Shown one piece after another: positions 28,076-36,638 of a stretch of 64,000 nucleotides of DNA; within the stretch, counting starts at the first letter, position 1, and each line of letters starts with the position of its first letter. A program made the position numbers and the translations under genes. The DNA comes from Prescottella defluvii. Lineage in GTDB: Bacteria; Actinomycetota; Actinomycetes; Mycobacteriales; Mycobacteriaceae. The notes under the pieces are model-generated. The model searched no databases, had not been told where the DNA came from, and was given only the letters and a program-made list of their open reading frames with translations. The stretch is from the NCBI GenBank assembly GCA_029690005.1, contig CP121458.1:1426001-1490000 (forward strand). Reading direction: 5' to 3'.

Positions 28076-28702
28076 GTGAAGTTGCGGAAGGCGAAAAGGG
28101 TTGCCGCGGGGCTGATTGCGTCGACGATGGTCGTGGGCCTCGCGGTTACCGGGACCGGAACGGCGGCGGCGGCCGACCGATACGACGGCCCGACGCTGCA
28201 GGCCGAGCAGGGCGGCTTCGGCGGCAAGAACCTCGAACTCACGTTGACCAATCCGAAGAAGGCCGTGGGCCTGTTGGGCGAGTCCACCTGCACGTCGGCG
28301 TTGCTCGACGGGGAGAAGGCGCTCGAGGCGTACGTTGCCTACAACGCCAAGGACTATGTCAAGCTCGTCGAGATCATGCGGTCCCCGGGACTGCGGCTCG
28401 GGCCGTCGGCCAGCAACAGCATCCTCTTTCCCGGACCGAACACCGGCTCGAAGACCTTCCAGGTCGACAACGGTGTCTACATCTACCTGGGCGCCTGCGG
28501 TGGATGGAACACGATCCTGGACCCGGGCAACGTCGGTGTCTCGATGGTGCCCGTGATCGTGCCGGACGGTCTCGGCAGCGTCTCCCCGGTCCTGTCCTTC
28601 GGTAGCACCGCACTCGGGGCCGGAGTCGGCAGCACGAGCCTGCTCCCGCTGCTCGGTTCCAGCAGCGGATCGGGCAGCGGATCCGGCAGCGGCGGGAGCT
28701 AG
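28076..28702 (+). CDS. Secreted protein of unknown function with Gly/Ser tail
   Basis: A 208-residue protein starting at GTG with GGAGGAAAG upstream. A Sec signal peptide is clear: KLRKAKR, a hydrophobic stretch, then a likely cut after TAAAA. The mature part has two Cys that could form a disulfide (GESTCTSALL and YLGACGGWN). The C-terminus is low-complexity Ser/Gly (GSSSGSGSGSGSGGS). The pattern resembles small exported proteins of the mycolata. Function is not recognised. Confidence 0.75.
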   Translation: MKLRKAKRVAAGLIASTMVVGLAVTGTGTAAAADRYDGPTLQAEQGGFGGKNLELTLTNPKKAVGLLGESTCTSALLDGEKALEAYVAYNAKDYVKLVEIMRSPGLRLGPSASNSILFPGPNTGSKTFQVDNGVYIYLGACGGWNTILDPGNVGVSMVPVIVPDGLGSVSPVLSFGSTALGAGVGSTSLLPLLGSSSGSGSGSGSGGS

Positions 28703-28716
28703 AGCGAGGCTCACGT

Positions 28717-28755
28717 GGTCGCCTTCCCGGGCGTGACCGGCCTGGGAAGGCGACC
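28717..28755. terminator. Hairpin between the secreted-protein gene and the AhpD-like gene
   Basis: GGTCGCCTTCCC and GGGAAGGCGACC form a perfect 12-bp stem with a 15-base loop between two convergent genes. It is a likely bidirectional terminator without a strong U-tract. Confidence 0.65.
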
Positions 28756-28781
28756 GGCGTGCTGCTCTCGCCGAGGATGAT

Positions 28782-29245
28782 TCAGGTCGCGGGACGCACG
28801 TGGTGACGGCTGACGATGGAGATGCGGTTGAACGCGTTCATCGCGATGGCAACCCACACGATCGCGGAGAGTTGATCGTCGGTGAGGTGCTCGCGGGCCT
28901 CGGCGTAGTCGCGGTCCTGTTCGGCGGGGACGGCAGGTTCGTCACCGACTCGGCGAGAGTCAGCGCGGCGCGCTCGGGCGCTGTGAACAGGTCCGTGTCC
29001 CGCCATGCGGGTAGGACGGCGATGCGCTGCTGGGACTCTCCACCCGCGAGGGCGTCGCGGGTGTGCACGTCCAGGCAGTACGCGCATCCGTTGATCTGCG
29101 AGACGCGAATGTTGACCAGTTCGACCAGCTTTCGGTCGAGTCCCGCCCCGGCGACGGCGTCGCGGATGGCGACGGCGACGCCCACCTGCGCGCGATAGAC
29201 CGGCCGAGTCTGCTTGTCGATGGCGATTCGGTCGACGGTGCTCAT
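28782..29245 (-). CDS. AhpD-like carboxymuconolactone decarboxylase-family peroxidase (frameshift near 28933)
   Basis: About 154 residues after restoring one base near 28933. The redox motif is INGCAYCLDVHTRDA, a CxxC followed by His, characteristic of AhpD alkylhydroperoxidases. The C-terminal frame carries LTDDQLSAIVWVAIAMNAFN. It probably reduces peroxides or acts as a thiol-dependent oxidoreductase. The start overlaps the GNAT stop as ATGA. The pair is preceded by a MarR-type operator at 29623. Confidence 0.88.
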
Positions 29246-29574
29246 TGCTGTGCCTCCGGCGAATCGACGATGCCGTCGTGCTGATGGTGCGTACGCAGAT
29301 ACTTGGCGACGTACGGGCACAGCGGGACGATGCGCTCGCCCGCGGCCGCGACGTCGTCGAGGGCGAATTCGACGAGTCGGCCGGCAAGTCCCAGGCCGCC
29401 GTACGCGGGATCGACCTCGGTGTGGACGAAAACCCGCCGCTGTGTGCCGTCGGGTTTGCGGTACTTGGTGAAGCCGATAACCGCGTCGCCGTCCCGGATC
29501 TCGTAGCGGTACTGAGCGGGGGCGTGGGCGACGGTGATGTTCGCGAGTCGGGGGTCGGCAGCGTCGGTGCTCAT
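29242..29574 (-). CDS. GNAT-family N-acetyltransferase, short YjdJ-like type
   Basis: A 110-residue minimal acetyltransferase. VFVHTEVDPAYGGLGLAGRL gives the acetyl-CoA loop, and RIVPLCPYVAKYLRTH is the usual C-terminal segment. These small GNATs often accompany stress genes; the substrate is unknown. It is the first gene of a two-gene unit with the AhpD-like gene, downstream of a MarR-type palindrome. The ATG at 29574 is chosen over a longer frame that starts before the operator. Confidence 0.85.
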   Translation of the reverse strand: MSTDAADPRLANITVAHAPAQYRYEIRDGDAVIGFTKYRKPDGTQRRVFVHTEVDPAYGGLGLAGRLVEFALDDVAAAGERIVPLCPYVAKYLRTHHQHDGIVDSPEAQQ

Positions 29575-29622
29575 GCGTGTCCTTCGATGTGGATTCGATG
29601 GCTGGCACTCACCGTAGCACGA

Positions 29623-29640
29623 TAGTTGATTATGCAACTA
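29623..29640 (-). promoter_or_regulatory. MarR-type operator upstream of the GNAT-AhpD unit
   Basis: TAGTTGATTATGCAACTA is a perfect 6-6-6 inverted repeat. It sits in the gap between the marR stop and the GNAT start. The same half-sites with the same spacing recur upstream of marR at 30148-30167. Confidence 0.7.
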
Positions 29641-29642
29641 GA

Positions 29643-30128
29643 TCAGGATGCCCGATGGGCTCGGGCGTCGCGATCGTCGAGCAGGTGCTGCCGCATTTCG
29701 CTGAACCTGTGGGTCATCACCATGATGTCTCGCGGGCTGAGTAGGTCGAGCATGTTCGCGCGGACGGCCGCGACATGTCCGGGGCCTGCTTGTTCGAGTT
29801 GGGCGGCGCCGTCGTCGGTCAGTTCCGCCCATGCGCCGCGCTTGTCGGATTCGCACTCCACACGGCGGACCTGGCCGGCCTTCGCGAGGCGGGCGACGGC
29901 CCGGGTGATGCCGCTGCGACTGACGGTGCTCGCGTCGGCGAGTTCGCTCATCCGCAACCGCCTTTCCGGTGCTTCCGACAGCAGCACCAGGATCTCGTAG
30001 TCGCTGAAAGGGAGGCCTGCATCGCTCACGAGCTGCCGATCGAGTTCCTGCAACAGCAGGCGGGTGGCATCGAGGTATGCCCGCCACAGGCGGTGTTCGT
30101 CGTCGGAGAGCCATGGCGTGTCGGTCAT
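29643..30128 (-). CDS. MarR-family transcriptional regulator
   Basis: A 161-residue winged-helix regulator. PFSDYEILVLLSEAPERRLR and MSELADASTVSRSGITRAVA form the DNA-recognition region, and CESDKRGAWAELTDDG is the wing. It has no conserved N-terminal cysteine of the OhrR type. Identical inverted repeats lie upstream of this gene and upstream of the GNAT-AhpD genes just downstream, so it probably represses itself and that unit. Confidence 0.92.
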   Translation of the reverse strand: MTDTPWLSDDEHRLWRAYLDATRLLLQELDRQLVSDAGLPFSDYEILVLLSEAPERRLRMSELADASTVSRSGITRAVARLAKAGQVRRVECESDKRGAWAELTDDGAAQLEQAGPGHVAAVRANMLDLLSPRDIMVMTHRFSEMRQHLLDDRDARAHRAS

Positions 30129-30143
30129 GCCGTCCAGGCTAAC

Positions 30144-32174
30144 TCACATAGTTGACAGGGCAACTATATGTGGGTCATCCCCGGCCGACGGTGGTGGCGG
30201 CGGTGCGCCGCGCAGGACGCCTCGGCGGCTCGACGCGTCGAACGGGACGATGATGGCGACGGCGTGCGGGACGTCGCTGATGGTCCTGGCGATGTGGTCG
30301 GCGGTGCGGTCGTGCAGGATTCGGCCCAGCGGGGATCGGTAGATGCGGCGGGGATCAGGACGCTGATCTCGGTGCGCGGCGCGCTTGCGCGGGCGATCAT
30401 CTCCAGCGTCGCGTGGCCGATCCGTCGATCCGGAACCTCGATGAGTTCGAGCGGGACTTCGAGGTCGCTGGCCTCCCATTCGCGTTTGAGGTCCGCGGCA
30501 TGGGCGCTGTCGAGAATGAAGTGCACGGCGCGCAGCTGGCTCGGCCGCAGGCTGCGCCCGTAGCGCAGTGCCTCGATGGTCGCGAGGTCGTAGGCGTCGA
30601 CCATGACGATGACGATGTGGTGCGAGTACACGGCCTCCGCGTCGGCTTCGGCGTCACCGAGCTCGCGCAGTTCGACGGCCTCGTCCCGGTACTCGCGATT
30701 GAGCCGGATCAGCACGAACACGAGCGTCGGGAACACGAACACCACCACCCACGCGCCCTCGGTGAACTTCGCGATCGCGAAGATCGCCACCACGATCGCC
30801 GACGTGATCCCGGCGGCCAGATTGAGCGCCACGTTGCGGCGCCAGTGCCGGCCGCGGGCCTTCTGACGGTGTCGGGCCATGCCGAGGCCGGCCATGGTGA
30901 ATCCCGTGAACACGCCGATCGCGTAGAACGGTACGAGTGAGTTGACCTTGGCGTTCGTCGCGATGAGCAGCACGATCGCGACCGCGGTGAGCGTGATGAT
31001 CGCGTTGGAGAACACCAGTCGGTGGCCGCGACGTCGGAGCTGGCGGGGCAGGAAGGCGTCGTCGGCGACGAAGCTCGCCAGGAACGGGAAGCCGTTGAAG
31101 CTGGTGTTGGCGCCGGTGAACAGGATCAGCGCGGTCGCCAGCTGCACCACGACGAACAGGACGTTGCCGAGCATGCCCGATCCGAAGACGACCCGAGCCT
31201 CCTGACTGATCACCGACGGGTAGCCGGCCGCGTACGGCGTCGCGTGCGTCAGGTAGGCGAGCAACGAGACGCCACTGACGAGGAACGCCAGGATGGACGC
31301 CATGATCACCAGCGCGCGTCGGGCGTTGGGGCCCTCGGGCTTCTCGAACGCGCTGACGCCGTTGCTGATCGCCTTCGAGCCCGGTGAGCGAGGTGCCACC
31401 GTTCGCGAACGCGCGCAGGATCACCAGCACGGTCGCGCCCATCACCAGGCCGTCGCCGTGTGCGATGGGCACGGTGCCGTCGAGAGTGGTCGGGTCGATC
31501 CGGTCCAGGTTGCCGAGCAGGGCCTGGACGACGCCGACGACGATGACGACCCCGATCGATACGGCGAAGAAGTACATCGGGAACGCGAACGCGCGCCCGG
31601 CCTCCTTGAGTCCGCGCAGATTCCCGTACGCGAGCAGCAGCACGGAACCGACGGTGATCTCGAGGCTGTACGGGCCCAGGGCCGGGACCGCCGACACCAC
31701 CGCCACCGTGCCGGCGGCCGACTGCACCGCCACCGTCACCACGTAGTCGATCAGCAACGCCACGGCGGCGATCTGGGCCACCTTGGGGCCGAAGTTGTCT
31801 CGCGCCACGACGTACGAGCCGCCGGCGCGGGTGTAGAGCATGACGACCTGCCGGTACGACAGCGTGAGCAGCAACAGGATGACGAGGATGACGCCGGTGA
31901 TCGGCAGCAGCAGCGTGAACGCGCCGAGCGCTGCGTACGGCAGCAACTCGATCAGCACCTGCTCCGGGCCGTACGCCGACGACGAGATGCAGTCGGGCGA
32001 GAGCACACCCAGCGCGGTCGTCTTCGACAGCCGTTCCTGGTGCAGGCGCGCCGAGGTGAGCGGCGGCCCGAGGAGCCGGCACTTGATCCGGTAGCCGAGC
32101 CTTTCGGGCAGGGGAGCCTCGAACCTGTCGCTGCTCGCGACATCCCGAGATGCGGAACTGATGGGAGGGTCCAC
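30144..32174 (-). CDS. kimA: KimA-type APC-superfamily potassium transporter (frameshifts near 31373 and 30351)
   Basis: Reconstructed at 676 residues with one extra base near 31373 and one missing base near 30351. The N-terminus has SKTTALGVLSPDCISSSAYG and LSYRQVVMLYTRAGGSYVVA, closely resembling Bacillus KimA (YdaO). About 12 transmembrane segments follow, then a cytoplasmic C-terminal domain (HIVIVMVDAYDLATIEAL, ADLKREWEASDLEVPLELIE). KimA is a proton-coupled potassium importer inhibited by c-di-AMP in Firmicutes. Only 70 bases separate it from the upstream CDF gene, so no ydaO riboswitch fits there. The GTG start is the first in frame. Confidence 0.85.
30148..30167 (-). promoter_or_regulatory. 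MarR-type operator upstream of marR
   Basis: ATAGTTG-ACAGGG-CAACTAT is a perfect 7-6-7 inverted repeat, 20-39 bases upstream of the marR ATG. It overlaps the extreme 3' end of the kimA-like gene. It shares the TAGTTG-N6-CAACTA core with the site at 29623. Confidence 0.7.
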
Positions 32175-32244
32175 GGATGCTCCAGAGCGTGTCGGCGGAC
32201 GCTCCCTCCAGTTCTACTCGCCGTCGCCGGGGCCGGCAGCCGAA

Positions 32245-33204
32245 TCACACGGTCAGGCTCGGCTCCTCCGATGTCGACAGTGTCAGCACCGCTTTCCGGA
32301 CGACTGCAGTTTCGCCGGTGATCCGGTCTTCGAGGGCGCGCAGCCGGTGCGCTACGCGGGACTCGGCCTCGTCGCCGACGAGGTCGACGCTGGCCACGAG
32401 GTACACCTGGTGCGGCCCGAGGAACTCCATGCGCAGGTAGGTGACCCGCTCGACCTCGTCGTACCCGAGCAGTTTCGCGATCGCCTGCGACCGCAGTTCC
32501 GACGTTCCGGGCTCACCGACGAGGAAGCGGCGGTTGCGGTCGAGCAGCACGAGCGCGATGACGCCGAGCAGAACACCGACCGCGATGGAACCGATCGCAT
32601 CTGGCACCGGCGACCCGGTGATCTGGTGGGCCAGCACGCCGGCGAACGCGATGACCAGGCCGATCAGGGCCGCCGCGTCCTCGGCGAACACGGCCCGCAC
32701 CGTCGGATCGGAGGTCAGCAGCGCGTGCTCGAGGACATCACGGTGGGCGGCGTCGGCCTCGCCGCGCAACTGCTTGAACGCCTGCCGGAACGAGATCGTC
32801 TCGAGGACGAACGCGATCCCGAGCACCGCGTACGCGACACCGAAGTCGCCGGCGGGTTGCGCGTGCACCAGTTCCTGGATGCCGTGCGTGATCGAGACGC
32901 CCGCACCGACCGCGAACAGGCCGAGTGCCGCGAACAGCGACCAGATGTATGCCTCGCGACCGAACCCGAGCGGATGGTCGCGGTCGGGTGCCTTGCGGGC
33001 CCGGCGGTCGGCGACGAGCAGCAGGATCTCGTTGCCGGTGTCGGCCCACGAGTGGGTGGCCTCGGCGACCATCGACGCCGACCCGGTGGTCACCGCCGCC
33101 ACCGATTTCGCCAGCGCGATCAGCGCATTCGCGATGAAGGCGACGACGACGGTGAGGGTGCTCTCGCCGCCGGATTCCGCGCGAGTGGTCGGGGAGGTCG
33201 CCAT
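32245..33204 (-). CDS. Cation diffusion facilitator (CDF) metal transporter
   Basis: A 319-residue membrane protein with about six transmembrane helices and a C-terminal cytoplasmic domain. The first metal motif is in ATHSWADTGNE (HxxxD). The second, in helix 5 (VFAEDAAALIG), lacks the usual His, as in the SLC30A9-like subgroup. Likely role is efflux of zinc or another divalent metal. It lies upstream of kimA in the same direction, and the pair may be co-transcribed. Confidence 0.9.
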   Translation of the reverse strand: MATSPTTRAESGGESTLTVVVAFIANALIALAKSVAAVTTGSASMVAEATHSWADTGNEILLLVADRRARKAPDRDHPLGFGREAYIWSLFAALGLFAVGAGVSITHGIQELVHAQPAGDFGVAYAVLGIAFVLETISFRQAFKQLRGEADAAHRDVLEHALLTSDPTVRAVFAEDAAALIGLVIAFAGVLAHQITGSPVPDAIGSIAVGVLLGVIALVLLDRNRRFLVGEPGTSELRSQAIAKLLGYDEVERVTYLRMEFLGPHQVYLVASVDLVGDEAESRVAHRLRALEDRITGETAVVRKAVLTLSTSEEPSLTV

Positions 33205-33248
33205 CGCCCCAGGCTAGGCGTGCGGGGACCGGCATGCCGGACGAACGC

Positions 33249-33286
33249 GTCAGGCGCGGTCCCACAACTGCGGGACCGCGCCTGAC
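33249..33286. terminator. Strong hairpin between the CDF and aldehyde dehydrogenase genes
   Basis: GTCAGGCGCGGTCCC and GGGACCGCGCCTGAC form a perfect 15-bp stem with an eight-base loop, just past the aldehyde dehydrogenase stop on the minus strand. Confidence 0.8.
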
Positions 33287-33300
33287 GGTGTCGGTGATGT

Positions 33301-34748
33301 CTAGCCGGTGTAGCCGGGAGGCATCAGGACCGACTTGAGCTCCAGGTACGCCTCGAGACCCTCCGGGCCGCTCTCGCGGCCGATGCCGGAGTTCTTGTAG
33401 CCGCCGAACGGCGCGCCCGGATCGAACGCGTACCAGTTGATGGCGTAGGTGCCGGTGCGGATCTGCTTCGCGATCTCGACGCCCTTCGGGATGTCGGTGG
33501 TGTACACCGACCCCGCCAGGCCGTAGTCCGAGTCGTTGGCGATCTTGATGGCCTCGTCGACGGTGTCGTAGGGGATCACCGACAGGACGGGGCCGAAGAT
33601 CTCCTCGCGGGCGATCGTCATCGAGTTGTCGACGTCGGCGAAGATGGTCGGCTCGACGAACCAGCCCTTCTCGAGGCTCGCCGGCTTGCCGCCGCCGAGG
33701 ACGACGCGGGCGCCCTCCGCCTTGCCCTTCTCGATGTAGCCGAGGACCTTGTCGCGCTGCTTCTCGGTGATCAGCGGGCCGAGCTGGGCGGCCGGATCGT
33801 CCGGCATGCCGACCGGCATGAACCCGGCGAACTGCACCATGGCCTCGATGATCTCGTCGTAGCGCGAACGCGGCGCGAGGATGCGGGTCTGGCCGACGCA
33901 CGCCTGACCGGAGTTCATGAGGCCCGACATCACCAGCATCGGCATGGTGGCCTGGACGTCCATGTCCTCGAGGAGGATCGCCGCCGATTTGCCGCCGAGC
34001 TCGAGCGAGCAGCGCTTGAGCTGCTCGGCGGCGATGGCGCCGATCTTGCGGCCGACGGCGGTGCTACCGGTGAAGGTGACCTTGTCGACGTCGGGATGCG
34101 AGATGAGGTACTCGCCGGTCTCGGCGCCGCCCGGCACGATCGACAGCACGCCCTCGGGCAGGCCGGCCTCGGTGAAGATCTCGGCGAGCATGTTCGCGTT
34201 GAGCGGGGTCTCCGGTGCCGGCTTGAGCACCACGGTGCAGCCTGCGAGCAGTGCCGGGGCCAGCTTGTTCACGGCGAGGAACAGCGGGACGTTCCACGCG
34301 ATGACGGCGCCGACGACGCCGACCGGCTCGCGGAAGACCGTGGTCTGGCCGAACGCGCCGGTGCGGGTGTCCTCCCACTCGAACTCGTTCGCGAGGCCCG
34401 CGTAGTAGTTCAGGACCGCCAGCGACATGATCTTCTGCATCGTCTCGACGCCGGACGCCGGTGCGCCCATCTCGTCGGAGATGGTGGAGACCAGCTCGGC
34501 GCTGCGCTCCTCGATCAGCTTGGCGACCTTGGCGAGGATCTCGCCGCGCTGTGCCGGGGTGGTCTCGGCCCACGGGCCGGACTCGAAGGCGCCGCGCGCC
34601 GCGGCGACGGCGGCGTCGATGTCCGCGGGTGCCGCGACGGGAACACTGCCGACGCGCTCCTCGGTCGCGGGGAGAACACCTCCAGCCGCTGGTCGGTCGC
34701 CGGCGCGACCCATCGGCCGCCGATGAAGAGTTTGTCGTAGTCGGTCAT
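33301..34748 (-). CDS. Aldehyde dehydrogenase, KstR-regulon candidate (frameshift near 34672)
   Basis: About 482 residues after restoring one C near 34672. It is an NAD(P)-dependent aldehyde dehydrogenase with LELGGKSAAIL (general-base Glu), SGQACVGQTRI (catalytic Cys), EEIFGPVLSV and APFGGYKNSGIGRE. It is preceded by an exact KstR operator at 34789-34802. The orthologue by position in M. tuberculosis is Rv0223c, which I recall as a KstR-regulon member. A role in oxidising an aldehyde during sterol side-chain breakdown is inferred. Confidence 0.92.
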
Positions 34749-34788
34749 CAGTTCGTTCCTCGCTCTCGTGGAGTGCCCTGGGTCACAC

Positions 34789-34802
34789 TAGAACACGTTA
34801 CA
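34789..34802 (-). promoter_or_regulatory. KstR-type operator
   Basis: TAGAACACGTTACA fits the published KstR consensus TnnAACnnGTTnnA at every fixed position. It is extended by CAC and GTG on the outside into a longer inverted repeat. It lies 41-54 bases upstream of the aldehyde dehydrogenase ATG. KstR is the sterol-catabolism repressor of mycolata. Confidence 0.75.
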
Positions 34803-34824
34803 GTGAGTTGGAATAGGCGAGGTC

Positions 34825-35724
34825 CTACAGGCCGGTCAGAGCCCGTTCGTCCGTGAGGAGTCCGGCGCCCGTCAGCGTGCCCAGGATGCCGAGTTCGGCG
34901 GGCACGACCCGCAGCTCGCGCAGGAACGACAGGCGGGCGTGGCGCGCCGCCGCTTCGGTCATCGGCTCCCACAGCGCGGGCCCGGCCTGCGCGAAACCGC
35001 CGCCCACCACCACCAGGTCGACGTCGAGAAGGGCCGCCGCCGATGCGAACGCCTGCCCGAGCGCGGTCCCGGCCCGCTCGAGCGCGGCGGCGGCGACCGG
35101 CTCGCCGAGTCCGGCGTCGACGGCCAGATCCGCGGCGGTCGCCCCGATCCACCCGTCGGCGCGGGCCCACCGCAGCGCCGCCGGACCGCTCGCGACGGTC
35201 TCGAGGCAGCCGACGGCGCCGCACCCGCAGCGCTCGTCGCCGCCCGGGACCACCATGTGCCCGATGTGGCCCGCATTTCCGGTGCGCCCACCGTCGATGA
35301 CGCCGCCGCGGATCAGCCCGCCGCCGACTCCGGTGGACACCACGACACCGAGCAGATCGGGGGTGCCGCGGCCCGCGCCCAGACGGTGCTCGGCGTAGGC
35401 GGCCGCCGCCCCGTCGAGGGCGAGGCGGACCGTCGCCGACGGGAACAGGCCGCGTACGGCGTCCACGATCGGGAAGCCGCCGCGCCACTCGCCGATGTTG
35501 ACCGGCGCGACCGTGCCCGCGGTGATGTCCACGGGGCCGGCCGACGCGATTCCGACCGCCGTGACCGGCGCGCCGTCGGCCGCCTTCTCCAGCAGCGCGG
35601 CGCACGCTTCCCACACGTCGGCGGGCGGTGTCGGCATGGTGAGCGGGGCCAGTGGGCGGCCGTCCGCGCCGACGAGCGCCGCCGCCATCTTGGTTCCCCC
35701 GAGATCGAGCGCGAGTGCGGTCAT
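34825..35724 (-). CDS. ROK-family sugar kinase (glucokinase-like)
   Basis: A 299-residue ROK protein. The ATP-binding start is LALDLGGTKMAAALV, and the catalytic/zinc segment is NAGHIGHMVVPGG followed by RCGCGAVGCLETVASG with the three-cysteine zinc site. VVVSTGVGGGLIRGG is also typical. It has no DNA-binding N-terminal domain, so it is a kinase rather than a repressor. The sugar is probably glucose or N-acetylated hexose; the sequence does not decide. The ATG at 35724 gives MTALALDLGGT. Confidence 0.9.
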   Translation of the reverse strand: MTALALDLGGTKMAAALVGADGRPLAPLTMPTPPADVWEACAALLEKAADGAPVTAVGIASAGPVDITAGTVAPVNIGEWRGGFPIVDAVRGLFPSATVRLALDGAAAAYAEHRLGAGRGTPDLLGVVVSTGVGGGLIRGGVIDGGRTGNAGHIGHMVVPGGDERCGCGAVGCLETVASGPAALRWARADGWIGATAADLAVDAGLGEPVAAAALERAGTALGQAFASAAALLDVDLVVVGGGFAQAGPALWEPMTEAAARHARLSFLRELRVVPAELGILGTLTGAGLLTDERALTGL

Positions 35725-35872
35725 GCAATCGAGGTTAGTTCCGTCGGGCGGTGTCATCCGGTGGATCGCGGTGGCTAGGACGCGGGACAGCTCGATGAGT
35801 GAACACGCACCCGTCGGGGTAAGGACTGCTCGAGAGGCTTTTGCCTGCTGGAGCCACTGATCGGAGGAAAAC

Positions 35873-36631
35873 ATGAGTGGCGCAACCACTTCTGCGTCTA
35901 TTCGGCGCGAACCGGACCTGGACGGCCAGACCGTCGTCCTGATCGGCGGCAGCGCCGGTATCGGACTCGAGACGGCCCGACGCGCCCGCACTGAGGGGGC
36001 CGACGTCGTCCTCACCGGCCGCAGCAACGACCGGCTCGCGCGCGCGGCGTCCGAACTCGGCGCCCGGGAGACGGTGGCCTTCGACGCCACCGACACCACG
36101 GCCCTGGAGCGGTTCTTCCAGGACCTGCCGGCCCCGATCGACCACGTCATGGTCACCGCCGGCGGCCCGCGCTACGGCCCGATGCTCGAGATGGATGCGG
36201 ACGAGGTGCGCGAGGTGCTCAGCGGGCACGTGATGATGGACCTCGAGGTGGCGCGCAACGCCGCCCCCAAGATGCGGCCTGGGGGCACGCTGATCTTCAT
36301 GGGCGGGACGGGTGGACGGCGGGTCGGCCACGGCCTGGGGATCGTTTCGGCCGCCACGGCAGCGTTGCCTCCGTTCACGGCGGCGCTCGCCCTCGAGCTC
36401 GCGCCGGTTCGCGCCAACCTGATCGCCGCCGGATTCGTCGACACCCCGTTGTCGGCGTCGCTGCTCGGCGATCGGCTCGAGGAGCGCAGGAACGAATTGC
36501 GGGCGAAACTCCCGATCGGTCGCGTCGTCGGCCCCGCCGATGTCGCGGCCCTCGCCGTTCACATCATGACCAACACGGCGCTGACCGGCGCGACGTTCGA
36601 CATCGACGGCGGGCAGCAGTTCGTCTTCTGA
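35873..36631 (+). CDS. SDR-family protein lacking the catalytic Tyr/Lys
   Basis: A 252-residue Rossmann protein. The cofactor motif is LIGGSAGIGLETARRA, with TAGGPRYG after strand 4. Where SDRs have YxxxK it reads VSAATAALPPFTAAL, so the catalytic Tyr and Lys are both absent. It ends with FDIDGGQQFVF. It may be a non-catalytic or atypical SDR, a subgroup that exists in actinobacteria. The ATG has GGAGGAAA upstream. It converges on the methyltransferase gene with a seven-base gap. Confidence 0.8.
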   Translation: MSGATTSASIRREPDLDGQTVVLIGGSAGIGLETARRARTEGADVVLTGRSNDRLARAASELGARETVAFDATDTTALERFFQDLPAPIDHVMVTAGGPRYGPMLEMDADEVREVLSGHVMMDLEVARNAAPKMRPGGTLIFMGGTGGRRVGHGLGIVSAATAALPPFTAALALELAPVRANLIAAGFVDTPLSASLLGDRLEERRNELRAKLPIGRVVGPADVAALAVHIMTNTALTGATFDIDGGQQFVF

Positions 36632-36638
36632 GGGGGTG

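Noticed and set aside
32175..32244. ydaO (c-di-AMP) riboswitch upstream of the kimA-like gene
   Set aside because: Only 70 bases are available between the CDF stop and the kimA start, too short for this riboswitch, and no matching motif is seen.
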